This document shows, piece after piece, positions 26,001 through 43,591 of a stretch of DNA of 64,000 nt (the first letter of the stretch is position 1; each line of letters opens with the position of its first letter). The DNA is from Arabidopsis thaliana (lineage: Eukaryota > Streptophyta > Magnoliopsida > Brassicales > Brassicaceae), in NCBI RefSeq assembly GCF_000001735.4, contig NC_003076.8, positions 25,609,835 through 25,673,834 on the forward strand. Direction: 5' to 3'. Under the pieces are notes generated by a model. It worked only from the letters and a program-made list of their open reading frames with translations. It was not told the origin of the DNA and ran no database searches. Position numbers and translations under genes: made by a program.

Positions 26001-27657
26001 TCTAATTACGCGTTTATTATTACAGAAATAAATTATTTTGCAATTCAATGATAAATCATAAATGTAATCGGCCAAAAACCAAAATGTATAAAAGTTAACT
26101 TTTTTAGTGTGTTTTTTTTCTTTTACTTCTAGTTGTGCGGGTTCCAAAAGCTATTACCATATACCATAAAACAAAAAAATTATAAACGTTTTTACCATAA
26201 GTTAATGATTTGTAAAGTATATAATTCGATAGTTCAGTCTATTTTTTCTATAGTGTTACTGGTTTACAACAACTTGAAGATTTGTGATATTAATTTTATA
26301 GTTTTAATCTTATTTTTTGAAAGAGAGATTTTATGACTATGATCAAAAAAAAAAAAAAAAATTTGTATAACTATAAAATAAATTATTGATTTCCGATATG
26401 ATGATTCATTAGAATAACAATAAGAGTATGGATCTTAGAATAAAAAGGAAAATTGGTAATGAGTATATTTCTTTTAGAAATTTGATTAAAATTCATTTAT
26501 TTTGAAAACGAGTTATGTTGTCAAGGTTTGAGAAAGATATATGCAAATCAATTTATGTATTTAAAAATAAATTGGAAGCTAAGGAACCGAAAGAGCATCC
26601 CTCTCATTGGCCCGATGACTTCACCCGCCTCAGTTTTGCGCTCCCCTTTTTTTTTTTGGTAAATAGTTTTTTCTCCAACAATTTGACTATGCTTGTTTGT
26701 TTCATTGGTATGAAATGTAAAAAGGCAATGGGAAAATTCTTTTACGATTTTTATTTCCTTTTTCTATTTTGTAGATCTCCCCAATTACATGTAACAAATT
26801 TGCTATTGTTTTGTAAACAGCGAGAGTAAACGGTAGACTTTTATACGGTACGTTCTATAATAGTACGATCCTTGTGTATCAGTGCATGAATCAAGACGTT
26901 TCAAATTTTTTATGAAAATGAATAGCCTTCAAAATATCCCTAGTAATAAACTGCTAGTTATGACCATTTTTCTTGTCTCACTTTATTTTTATTCCAATAT
27001 AACCCTTGTTTTGTTTTTCTTTTGAACATCAATTCAAATGGAGAAGCTAGTGAATCCTACTTACCATTTGATACTTGGATAAGAGTCATCAGTGAACAAT
27101 TCGATACGACATTATGAAAATTGAGTATATGTGTGAAGAGTGATATAACACACATCTTAATGAAATATCATGTATGCATGTTCTGTTTGGTTTTTCCGTG
27201 CTCAGACTCTAATTTTAACACAAAGGAAAAGAAGATGATACACAATTTATACAACAATATCACATCATGAGTTTTGACTAGAAACAAATTTAAAACAAAA
27301 CATTACCCTTTTTAACCTCTGTAAAAGGGCTTTGTTTTGAGCTTTTGGGAGGAAGAAAATTTCAGGCTTTTGCCTTCTTTTCTCCTGCAAGTAGAGCAAG
27401 TAAGTAAAGATAACAATCAAACCTCTGCAAAAATCATACTCTGTACACAAACTGTAGTTTTCTCCTCCACGTGTGACCGGTTTCTTCTCCCATGCGTGCA
27501 CACACGATCTCTTCAGGCATCTTCCCCCACCTTTGGAAGGATTCTGATTGCTACTATGAAAAGGGTTCCTCAAAAAACGTATTGTTTTATGAGCTAACCC
27601 AACATACCAATGTATGTTGTGAGTTTTTTACCCTTATTAGGTTGGTTCTTTGGAACA
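26001..27657. other. Intergenic region between NAC103 and PI4KB1
   Basis: About 1.65 kb. The left part is AT-rich with a poly-A run near 26345-26361. The right part (27240-27657) contains the PI4KB1 3' UTR, including a short hairpin (CAACATAC / GTATGTTG, loop CAAT) at 27600-27619. Open frames at 26515-26829 and 27265-27597 show no known family and no coding bias I trust. Confidence 0.4.
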
Positions 27658-34068
<6,411 letters not shown>

Positions 34069-34720
34069 CCTAATCAGCCAAGCATAAAAAGCCCTAGCTC
34101 ACAGACCCAAATCATCCGTCGAGACAACAGATCCAGGAGACTCTTCCAACAAACCAGATTAACGGAGCCTCTCTCTTCCCCAATAACTAAACCCTAGGAT
34201 TACCCGTAAAACCTTAACTCAAAAAACCTATCTATAACCACCCAAAGCTCAAAATCTCAATGCCAAATCGACGAAATTTGGCTTTATAATGCTTAACTTT
34301 CCTAAATCGCGAAAAAAACACAGAAAATAGAGATTTCTCCGTATCCTACTCACTCCAATCGCCGTAAACCGAAGGCGATCGGAAATTTCTCCAGAATCCA
34401 AAACTAAATCTCACGTAGAGAACCAAGCGATGAGCTAATTAATCCCGTTCTTCCTGCTATCCGAGAAATTCTGCTTGTTAAAATTCAGAGCAGAATCAAG
34501 TAACAGAATTAGCCGGAGTAGATCGCCGTCGTCTCAGCCGGAAGCAGTTTGTGGTGGAAGATACGGTCGTCGTCCTCGGCTGTTGGTGGCAGACAGAGAG
34601 AGAGAGAGAGAGGGGAAAGTAATTATCGTTCGCAATACTTTTAAATTATTTTCATTTTTTTATTAATTTTAATTTTTTGGTTTTTAGTAATTCGTACTAT
34701 TTAATTATTATTTTGGTTTG
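34069..34720 (-). promoter_or_regulatory. PI4KB1 leader and proximal promoter with GA/CT repeat
   Basis: The stretch upstream of the ATG holds an (AG)n run at 34593-34612, which reads as (CT)n on the transcribed strand, a common feature at plant transcription start regions. The boundary between leader and promoter was not resolved. Confidence 0.4.
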
Positions 34721-35640
34721 GCGAGGGAGGAGATCTAACGTGCGCTGGAAAGTCCACGCGATCATAATAAAGTTGAAAATCCTTGGTGGGAAGTAAACGT
34801 GATTTGTCCACAACGGGACACTTGGACAGTTGATTAACTTTTGTTGACAGTTGATTTTTCATTATTTTCTTTCAAAAGATTATTACTATTGAGATTTTGA
34901 ATTTTGAATCTGATAAGCTAATTACAAGAAGTAATAATCTGATTTTTAAAAAATACGATATATATTTATATCTTTCACGATGCCACGAAACATTTTGTTT
35001 CCTTTCACTTTCACGTCTCTAATTTTCTTAACACATGCATTTCCTTTTCAGATGAAGAAATTTTGTACTCGTTTCATAGAACAAGTTGTAATTGGTACTA
35101 TAGTCAAACTACACTGTAACAAAATATAAATATGATACTCTTGACAAAAAGTTGGGACTTACTTACTGACAATGACGATATTATGAGAAAATTTCATCTA
35201 CTAAAATGATATCATATGATTTCCTGTATTTTATTACACAGTTTTTATGAGAAAATTAAAACGAAATTAAAGAATTTTGTTGTTAGTCATTGCAATATTA
35301 CACCATAATTTTCTTAAAAAGAATATATAAATGTTACTTGTAGTATTTCTTTTTTGTATAGTGGACTTTGAGAATGTTTCTGCCTGAGCTTTTGGCGAAT
35401 ATAACTATGAGGGTGTGAGAGAAAACATAGATGAAGGAATAAGCGATAGATCGAATAAAAGGACCAATGTTGTGAGACAAAGTAATAACATAAACTAAAA
35501 GAGTAAACGCTAGTAATAGAGAAACCGATATGGTCTAAAAACAGAACACTCCAAAACATACATAGATTAACCCTAATAAAAACCATTAATCAATTTCATA
35601 CAGCCAAATCTAGCTGGTGAAAAAAGATTCAGGTTTTTTT
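34721..35640. other. Intergenic region between PI4KB1 and XYP1
   Basis: About 0.9 kb of AT-rich sequence with distal PI4KB1 promoter and the XYP1 3' UTR. Nothing further recognised. Confidence 0.4.
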
Positions 35641-36804
35641 TTACGCACTAGAGAAGAACAAAACGAACAGTACGGCACTGAGTACAGTTGTGAACGAGGT
35701 CGGAATCAAAGAAGATCCATCGTTCCCTGAAGAAGGATTTGGAGCTAGAAATCCGGCTGTCTCAGGTCCAGCAGCAGCTACTCCTGGAGCAAGACCTGAT
35801 AAAATTAGGTTCCACATTAAGAAATCTCAAAAGCGTAAAACATCTCAACGAGAAATCACATAACTAACATGGAGAAAAAGAGCAGAGATTTCCAATCACT
35901 CGAGCAAATTTTTACAAAGAAAATCACAAATAAGGAATTCACACAAATTTTTGTCATGGTTCGTATTAATTATAATTTTTTGTATTGTAGAATCTTAGAT
36001 AAATCATTTTCACTTTAAGTGAGAACCCAGATGATCAAAGTCAAACAATCGACAATTTTTATCTTTTCAAAATTTTCAAGTGGGAATTTAAAAACACAAT
36101 AAAGCATTGCATGAGACAAAACTTAAGAGTAAAATTAAAAATCAACCAAGAAGAAAGACAAAATACCTGGAGCAGTACTTGGAGCAACAGACACTGTAAG
36201 AACAAAAATAAAATAAAAAAGCATTATAAGTAATTTAATCAACATCAACAACAACAAAAAATAGAATCTTAAAACAGTTTCGAAAAATCTACAAATTATT
36301 TTCTTAATTAAACTGAAAAAATTAGAAAAAATGTGGATTTAAGAAACCGCTCTCGAAGATTAAGCATAACAAATTAAGATCTACAAAACCGGAAGAGATC
36401 TAAGAAACAAACAAGTTAAGAAATGAATAGATCTTACATCCACAAGTAGCGATAGAAGGAGCGTGAAGCTTGCATGCGGCGGGAAGAGTAGAAGCCTTAG
36501 TGATATTCAAAGTAACTCCAAGAGAAGCACTGCTCTTAAACGCTTCACATAGACACTGAGAGTCAGCTTTAAGCACCGTCTTAAGACCAGAGCAACATGT
36601 ACCTTCCGGTTTCGCCACCGTGCCTCCGCTCGAAACGAAGGATAAACAGTCAGCCATGTTGAGTATGAGAGTCGAACAGTCTACAGACGGAGCCGGCGCC
36701 GTTGCGTGGTGGTGAGATGCGCCGAGAACTGAGACGGAGGATAGGGATAGAAGAACGATGAGAAAGAGAGGTGTTGTTGCGGTGAAGGAAGAGTGTGTTG
36801 CCAT
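35641..36804 (-). CDS. XYP1: Xylogen protein 1: GPI-anchored arabinogalactan/non-specific lipid-transfer protein
   Basis: Three exons (36804-36438, 36193-36167, 35795-35641) give 182 residues, as I recall for AT5G64080. Xylogen mediates local inductive signalling in xylem differentiation. The precursor has an N-terminal signal peptide (to about residue 28), an nsLTP domain with the eight-cysteine pattern C-C-CC-CxC-C-C (residues about 42-121), a potential N-glycosylation site (NIT), and a Pro/Ala/Ser-rich segment with APSTAP and LAPG motifs typical of arabinogalactan modification. It ends in a hydrophobic tail ([15 protein letters not shown]) after small residues, as for a GPI-anchor signal. 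The middle exon is only 27 bases and in-phase, so skipping would remove nine residues of the glycosylated segment. Confidence 0.95.
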
Positions 36805-37960
36805 TGTGTGGGATTTTGATTCTTCTTCTCTTTTTTTTGCTCTTTTGAGTTTTTGAGGAGAGAGTAGAGAGGTTTTTTAATGGTGGAAAATGAGAAAGAG
36901 TGAAGAGGAAGAAGAAGGGATTTTGTAGGTCGGTTTTGGGGTTTTGGGGTAATGTGCAAAAACGATGACGTTTAGGTATACGTGTCTCTTTGCATTTTCC
37001 ATATGGATGCGTGATCGTGGGGTCTTTCACCAAGAGACCTGCCCTTTCATCTTTCCTTCTTTCTTTTTTTCTCTCTTCCTTTTCAAGTTTTTACTCATTT
37101 GTTTTTTAATTACTCCATTTTGAAAATTTATTAACTTTACTAGGAAAAATTTATTAGCTTTCATACACTAACTAAGAAAAAATTAAATGCACCTCCGAAT
37201 TCTTTGTTCTTTCGCTTTCCTATTATGCGAAATTTGCGGGATATTTCTAACAATCAGGGGTTTCCAAACAAAAATCTAAACTAATTAGTAATTAGAGTAA
37301 AAAAATTGAGAAAAAAACAACGAGAATAATTGATCGAGAAAAATAAACTATTGTTTGTTACTATGTTAGTGTACTCTCTTGAAAATAACAAACCACATTT
37401 AAGGAAATGTTTTATCCTCAAACCCTTATTGATGTTTGGCCTTTTCAGTTTCTATGTGGTTGTGAGTCTGAGGCCGTTCATTTTTTAAACCACCGAGTTA
37501 AGTCATGGAACTTGTTGTTTGCCTCTGAATGGAATACTTAGCATGTCAAATTATCAATATTGATAGCTTAATGTACGCAAGTGAATAGATAAATATTACA
37601 CGTAAAAAATAGAGGAAGATTAATATGAGTTCTATATTTAGCCTCCACGATTCATCTACAGAGAAAGAAAAAAAGTAAGTTACTTCGTCTTTTGTTTTAA
37701 AACGAATTTGGAAGGTCGAGAGTAGAGACATATGTTATTATATAACTTACTCTTTACTCTTTAGCTCCACACATGGATTTGTATTTATACTCGAGATGAT
37801 TTTCCATTGTATGATAAAAGCATCAAATCTTATTTCCAAAAATAAAAAAGATTCCGGTTGGTGATTTGGTCGACGTGTAAAGAGATCACAGAATCGTAGC
37901 CATTCGGATCGTCAAAAAACACTACCTACCGACTTCAAGCAATACTGACGGTAACTAATA
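36805..37960. other. Divergent intergenic region between XYP1 and the hyccin gene
   Basis: About 1.15 kb with the XYP1 leader (CT-rich on the transcribed strand, near 36805-36900) and promoter. Open frames at 36650-37033 overlap XYP1 in another frame and are shadows. No other gene seen. Confidence 0.45.
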
Positions 37961-37962
37961 TT

Positions 37963-37997
37963 TGGGCCGTAAAACTCAAGCCCATACAATATGGGCT
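37963..37997 (+). promoter_or_regulatory. Cluster of TGGGCY site II-type elements upstream of the hyccin gene
   Basis: TGGGCC (37963-37968), AGCCCA (37979-37984, reverse orientation) and TGGGCT (37992-37997) lie within 35 bases, about 240 bases before the ATG. Such clusters bind TCP factors and mark promoters of broadly expressed, growth-linked plant genes. Confidence 0.6.
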
Positions 37998-38234
37998 CAT
38001 TGTTCTCTACTCTTTTGAAACCGATGGCCTATTGTGGCCTAGTTGAAGAGTAAATACATAACAAACCCACCTCATAACTTTTATTATCTTCCCGAATTGC
38101 CCCATTAGAAACAAACTGTGTAAATCAGTCCTCATCCTGAAAGAAACAAATAATTTCAATCTTTGCTTCTATATCGGTACTCCTAAAATCTAGCGAAAAC
38201 TTCTCTTTTGTCTCTCAAGTCAGACTCAATTCCC

Positions 38235-39581
38235 ATGGACTTCTCCGTCAAACCTTCCGGCGGCTCACCTTCTCCGTCATCTTCCACCTCTTCTTCTACG
38301 CCTCATCGTTTCAAATCCGTTACCACACCAACCGCTACTGCCGCTGCCGTCTCAGGATTCTCCCCCTCCGCCGCCGCTGATCGAGATCCGATGCATTCCT
38401 GGTGGGAATCAGTCTCAAAGCAACGTTCTCGCATCCTCTCTCTTTCATCTCTTCTCTCCGGCGATTCTCACTTTGAAGACGGTGACGTAACTCCGATCTC
38501 CTCTCTTGCAGATTCCGATCGGCCGGCGTTATCGTTACTCTCTTCTCGTGCTGCTTACTCTTTGATATCGAATTCTCTTTGCAATCCAGCTTCTGGTTCT
38601 GGATCTGATCCGCTTTGTCAATGGCTATACGAAACTTATCTCTCCTCTGATCCACCACTTCGTCTCGTTGTCCTCTCGTTCTTTCCGTTACTCGTCGGAA
38701 TGTACTTGTCTCGAATTCATTCCTCGGATTCGACATCTCTTCCTTCTCTATCCGGATTCGAAGCTGTGCTTCTCGCAATCTACGCCGCTGAGGTTAAAGC
38801 TCGCGCAGGTAAACCTATACTCGTACACATTCCAGATCTCTCTCAGCCATCTCTTTACCACACACCGAGAAACGGCGTTGACAAATCGCGTGATTCCAAT
38901 CCCACCGCCTCCGTCGGAGTCTTGTCTCCGCAGCTTGAGCCTCAGATCGCGGTTAAGTCAACTAAGCGAGCCAGCATCGTTGGCGTGGGACTACAATGCT
39001 ATTTCAAGGAGATCTCACAAATGCCGGCTTGGTCTAAGCTTGAATTCTGTAAGTTCTCTGCTAGTTGGGCTGGTCAAGACTGCGATTGCAAGGAAAAGAT
39101 CGATGAAGACGAAGACAAAGTCTTAGCACTAACTAATGGTTTTGGAGATTCATCCTCTTTCAATGGAAGCAGTGGACGTAGTCTTGAGATCGAAGAGGAT
39201 TTTGATAGATTAGCAATCAGAGAGAACGAAGAACAACTTAGCTCTAATGGCGGAGGAGGGGGAGTAGGAAGAGGCGTGAGGATTCCACTTCCATGGGAGC
39301 TGTTTCAACCTACGTTAAGGATTCTAGGTCATTGCTTGCTTAGTCCATTGAATACTGAAGATGTTAAAGATGCAGCTTCCAATGCAGTAAGATCATTGTA
39401 CGCAAGAGCCTCTCATGATCTGAATCCACAGGCGATTTTAGCTACAAGGAGTTTAGTTAACCTTGATACAAGCGCACGAACCTCGGGAAAGACCGTAGCT
39501 GCAGAGACTGTTAATGGCTCATCGAATGTGAACACTCCAAGCAAGGCGAAAAAACCTGAGATTCTTCTGGCATCAAAGTGA
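38235..39581 (+). CDS. Hyccin-family protein, PI4K-alpha complex subunit
   Basis: An intronless frame of 448 residues starting at the first ATG (MDFSVKPSGG); the frame extends 27 bases upstream but only from a TTG, so I use the ATG. It matches hyccin (FAM126), which in animals, yeast (functionally) and Arabidopsis holds the plasma-membrane PI4K-alpha complex together with TTC7/EFR3-type partners. Visible blocks are a Ser/Thr-rich N-terminus, MHSWWESVSKQRSRILSLSSLL, a helical hyccin core (CQWLYETYLSSDPPLRLVVLSFFPLLVGMYL, FEAVLLAIYAAEVKARAGKP), and a conserved RIPLPWELFQPTLRILGHCLLSPLNTEDVK segment followed by an unstructured tail ending PEILLASK. I recall it as AT5G64090, one of two Arabidopsis hyccin genes; which of HYC1/HYC2 is its symbol I am not sure. 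Confidence 0.88.
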   Translation: MDFSVKPSGGSPSPSSSTSSSTPHRFKSVTTPTATAAAVSGFSPSAAADRDPMHSWWESVSKQRSRILSLSSLLSGDSHFEDGDVTPISSLADSDRPALSLLSSRAAYSLISNSLCNPASGSGSDPLCQWLYETYLSSDPPLRLVVLSFFPLLVGMYLSRIHSSDSTSLPSLSGFEAVLLAIYAAEVKARAGKPILVHIPDLSQPSLYHTPRNGVDKSRDSNPTASVGVLSPQLEPQIAVKSTKRASIVGVGLQCYFKEISQMPAWSKLEFCKFSASWAGQDCDCKEKIDEDEDKVLALTNGFGDSSSFNGSSGRSLEIEEDFDRLAIRENEEQLSSNGGGGGVGRGVRIPLPWELFQPTLRILGHCLLSPLNTEDVKDAASNAVRSLYARASHDLNPQAILATRSLVNLDTSARTSGKTVAAETVNGSSNVNTPSKAKKPEILLASK

Positions 39582-39980
39582 GTGTGTAGTAGTGTTTCTG
39601 TTAATCTGATATTGTTTTGGTTTGTGTAGGTTATGATGTATAGTTGAGTTTGAAACATGTGAGAAAAATTTGCAGATTGATGTAGAATCTTTGTTGTGGT
39701 TTTACATTGTTGTGATGCTTGAGGATTAACTTGGTTTGGGTTAGAGAAGTTTGTGAGAAAATGCAGTGGATGATCTTTGTGTTGTACTTGTATGATCTTA
39801 ATTTGCGGTTGTGACAATAGTCTTGTATTCTTTTATTCTTGTTTTGCATTTGAGATTGTTTGTATCAAAAGAATCTTGTTATGTTTCTCTAAATCGTTAC
39901 TTGTCCTTTGTGGGTTGAGTTGTCTTTGATCTGCAAACTCTTGTGTGATACCAAAACTGCTAAAAACAAAACAAAAAGTG

Positions 39981-40028
39981 AGCCCAAATCTAGAAATGGC
40001 CCAATTGCTAATGAAACCCTAAAAGCCC
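39981..40028 (+). promoter_or_regulatory. Orphan site II plus telo-box promoter signature
   Basis: AGCCCA (39981-39986), GGCCCA (39998-40003), a telo-box AAACCCTAA (40014-40022) and AGCCC (40024-40028) occur within 48 bases. This combination is typical of ribosomal-protein and translation gene promoters, yet no such gene follows on either strand within 1 kb. It is 400 bases past the hyccin stop codon. Confidence 0.5.
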
Positions 40029-40208
40029 GAATTTTTAATTTGGAAGGAAGAAACTACGATCATTCGTTCGTCAATTTATGATCATGTTGACCTCTTTTGA
40101 CTAACTTATTTTGGCACAAAAGCGAACCAAAGATCAGTATACATCATTCTCAATCGATCTAATATATTCCAGAAAACTTTGATGATGCATATTCTTGGTT
40201 TTATTGTT

Positions 40209-40375
40209 GATTTTTTTTTTTTGGGGCAAAATCAATTCATCTCATTCGAAAAAGTTAGGGTTCCAAACAGGGGAGGAGGAGAGCCTCCTTTGCGAAAGCA
40301 TCAGCCTGGCTATTTTGACTATGAATCAATTCACACAAATTGGATAGCCATAAGTGATTCCTTTCGATTTTTTAA
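40209..40375 (-). mobile_element. Probable 5'-truncated LINE / RNase H-domain retroposon tail
   Basis: On the minus strand a frame of about 34 codons (about 40370-40266) reads NHLWLSNLCELIHSQ then NSQADAFAKEALLLP, ending in a stop. It resembles the C-terminus of the RNase H-like domain found in plant LINE proteins (N-x-x-AD-x-x-AK-A signature). It is followed 45 bases later by a poly-A tract (T run at 40210-40222 on the + strand). The 5' side is missing. No clear target-site duplication was found. Confidence 0.45.
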
Positions 40376-40399
40376 GTGGGGATGATAGCATTGAATATG

Positions 40400-40989
40400 A
40401 TAGCGTAACCGCAATTCAAAATAAAACACACAAATCTTGTATTAGTAGTAAGTTAAAACATCATTGTGAATTTGTGATACATAATGAATTAATGATTATT
40501 TAGAAGAAAAAAAACATATTTAGAAATTTGTTTTCTTTGTCCCAAACAAAAAAAGTCGTTTCCTAATTAGGCATTTTCGATAAATACAAACTTAGGATAA
40601 TGATTAGCGATTGTAACTTCGCTGGAATCCACAAGAGGTCCTAACTTCTCTAATCCATGAATTGTCCAAACAACATCATATGTATATTTAATCTTTTCAG
40701 ATAATCAAATATCAACTCCGATAATAGATAAGCTTCCATTAATCAAACATATTCAACACTTTTTCCTTGAAAAGTTCGTTCATTTAAACATATTCCGTAC
40801 ACGAGTGAAGAAACAAATAACACTTTTATATAATACATTTTTTGTTTACAAGTACAATCTTACACTTGAAAATCAAAACGTAACCATCGACCACAAAATG
40901 CTGTAGCAAGCTTTTATTTAAAACAAGTGATTATTAATTAACGAATTCATAAATGAAAAACAAAGCTCACATTTGTGTTTTTTTAAATC
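40400..40989. other. Intergenic region 3' of PER69
   Basis: AT-rich sequence of about 0.6 kb containing the PER69 3' UTR. No gene or repeat recognised. Confidence 0.4.
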
Positions 40990-42228
40990 TTAGTTGATGG
41001 CGGAACAAACCCGACGAATCTCCCCATCTGATCCAGTCTTAACTTCTATGAGACTCATTTTGACCATCGACTTCCCGAACTCGGTTCCGAACCTCAAGGA
41101 TGGTCGGCGTAATCCTAATAAACGTTCAATGATGGCTCGGGTCTCGGGATCCTTCCATAGGACTAGATCGGATTGGAGAACCACGCGACTTGACGTCACC
41201 TTCCTTAGGAACGATGTGTCAAACTTGTCAACACTTCCCTCGTCTAACTCCACTCGGGTGCCTCCATTTTGAGGGCACTGAGCCAGAATCAGCGGCACAA
41301 AACTCGGGTCGATTGATGGGTCAGGTTGTCCTGTGCCGTTGAAGTTAACGAACCTTCCCCTTACTAGACCGCAGCCAGCAGTTCCTATTGTGTGTCCGCC
41401 TGGTCAAAACCAAAACTCACTTAGAAATTAGCTACTAGGAAATTATTTTCTGAATAACTTACAAAGTGTTACATTTAAACCATATGCAATGACAACGTAC
41501 CAACAAGAGTCACGAGGTCTAATGTGTTGAGAGTTTTAGCAGCGAAGTCTTGCTTCTGCTTAGCAACGGAGTCGCTTGGTCCGGGCAAGTTCACGTCTGA
41601 GGCTTGCGAGATTCGGCCGTCGAGACGTCCCAAGGGCACTTCCCAGCGTTGTCCACCGGTCTGCATAAACCAATATTAAATTACCGCTAAACACGACCAT
41701 ATATATATGTTATATATTTTAATCATGTGAAATACACACATAAATAAGAAAGTAAGAAATCGAATGAAATATGTAATGCATGTAATAATTTCAGTATATT
41801 ACCAAAACGACGGCGTCTCGGGCTGCAAGGGTGAGAATATCAGCACAAGAAACGGTACGAGGACAAGCCTTCTCAAGCCGAGCCTTAGCTTCTTCAATAA
41901 CTTCGAACCCTCTCAATGAACGGTTCGGAACTGCGGTTCTCTCTGAGGTGTTACCAGCGAGGAGAACCGAGCCATCGCAGCCATGGACAAAGCAATCGTG
42001 GAAATGCATTCGCAAAATTCCAGGTGCATTAGCCGGGATAGACCGGACATGAGACTGAACTACAGATCTCACAATAGACTCTACGTTTCGGCATCTATTC
42101 CCATAAAACCCAACATGTGGTCTTCGACCACCACCGCTGTTTGAGCCACGGTTCCCTTGTGCGGTTACAGCTGCAACCAATACTAAAAACGTTACTAGAA
42201 CGAATAGCAAATTGTAACCACGACCCAT
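40990..42228 (-). CDS. PER69: Class III peroxidase 69, secreted
   Basis: Three exons (42228-41803, 41660-41501, 41399-40990) give 331 residues, as I recall for AT5G64100. Class III peroxidases use H2O2 to oxidise phenolics in the wall and vacuole. A signal peptide covers about residues 1-24 (cleavage near VTAQG). The distal haem site [15 protein letters not shown], the [15 protein letters not shown] block and the proximal haem ligand in [10 protein letters not shown] are present, and the eight family cysteines can be located. The frame ends [16 protein letters not shown] box lies near 42316-42324, about 90 bases before the ATG. First of three tandem copies in the same direction with identical intron phases. 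Confidence 0.96.
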
Positions 42229-42790
42229 TTTTCTTTTTAGTAATTAAATAGAAACTATTTGAGTCTTGTAGAAGTTGTGTTTGTTGTGTGTTTTGAGTTT
42301 GATGTTAAAGGGTTTGTATATATAGGCAAAAAAAGTTGTGGGAATAACAATTGTAACGAGCAACTTCGGCACACGACGCAGAAATTATGGGAATTTAATA
42401 AGCTGATTTAGTAATCATTTATAAAATAATTAGTTTGAATAACAGTGTAGATGAGTCGGTCCATTGAACATATATGTATTATACATGTTGTCATTATTTT
42501 TTTCTTTTTGAGCGAAGCTATCTTGGTTTTAAGTTGTAGATGATTGGTAAGAGAATCAAAGTTTGTTCAAATCGTACCTAGCTATAATAATTTGGATCAA
42601 TAGTTTTGGTCGAAAACAAAATGAAAACTAATATAAGGTGAATGGTATAAACGTAAAGCATCTTAAAACTCTGGAAGAAAAATCGATTAGTGTTTTTCGA
42701 CATGTAGCTAAATCGGCCAAAATTGCAGTTGATTAATTGGAAAAAAATGAACGATACATTAAGAAAAGTGATCAAATCTATTCAAGAAAC

Positions 42791-42834
42791 ACTAAAATGT
42801 GATTTTTTTTTTGTAAAAACTAAAATGTGATTTT
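42791..42834. repeat. 16-bp direct repeat flanking a 12-bp T/A tract
   Basis: ACTAAAATGTGATTTT occurs identically at 42791-42806 and 42819-42834, separated by TTTTTTGTAAAA. The form is that of a target-site duplication around a tail-only retroposon insertion. Confidence 0.6.
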
Positions 42835-43515
42835 GAAAAATATAAACGCAAATTATTCGTGACAAAATATTAATCAGTTGGCTTAAAAAGTAAAATCTCC
42901 GATACCAGTTGGTACCACAATAGTGATGTTTTATTAGGGTCAAATATTGCTTCATAGATTAGATCAATGAGTTACGTGGCGATAATATAGATTACAAAGT
43001 TTTGGTCAGAACGTTAGGGATGATGAAAATGTAACGGGCATAGTTGACTTTTTAAAATGATCAAATCGTCTATTATAATGGTATATTTGTTTCTCTACTC
43101 TTTTGGATTAGCCAATATATAATACTACTATTTATTCTTTGAAGGATAAAAAACATTAAAGTATTCACCGCCATGGAAAATTTGAACCATACAAATAAAA
43201 TAAAAAAATTGAACCATTGAACAATAATAGACTAAGTAGGTTTCTGCATGGGGAAAGTACAAAACAAAGAGAATATGTATAGTGATGGCTGTAGTTAGTT
43301 ATTCAGTTCCCTTAATTAAAGTAATTAACGAGTTACAAAGTAATACAGTATAACATTATATGATATACTTGCAGCTGGCATGCATATGTATGTGTATGTG
43401 TAATTTTCTGATGACGGAAAAACGTGTGTGACCGCTAAATCACAACTTGTAAATGAATTCGACTTTAAAAGTGTGCTGCAGAGAAATTACCATTTTGAAA
43501 AATATTAACTAAAAA

Positions 43516-43591
43516 CAAAACTGTTACGAATTAATGAAAACCGTATGAAACTAGTATTTTTTATTTTTTTTTGTCAAAACTGTTACGAATT
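43516..43591. repeat. 17-bp direct repeat flanking a 42-bp segment ending in poly-T
   Basis: CAAAACTGTTACGAATT occurs at 43516-43532 and 43575-43591. The 42 bases between end in TATTTTTTTTTTGT, so the right repeat follows a T run plus GT. Confidence 0.6.

Noticed and set aside
25319..26100. Unfolded-protein-response elements upstream of NAC103
   Set aside because: No clear UPRE or ERSE consensus was found by eye, so no regulatory site is claimed.
26515..26829. 104-codon open frame between NAC103 and PI4KB1
   Set aside because: Low-complexity Phe/Leu/Lys translation over AT-rich DNA, no domain, no promoter.
38208..38234. Longer N-terminus for the hyccin protein starting MSLKSDSIP
   Set aside because: The first codon is TTG; the first ATG is at 38235.
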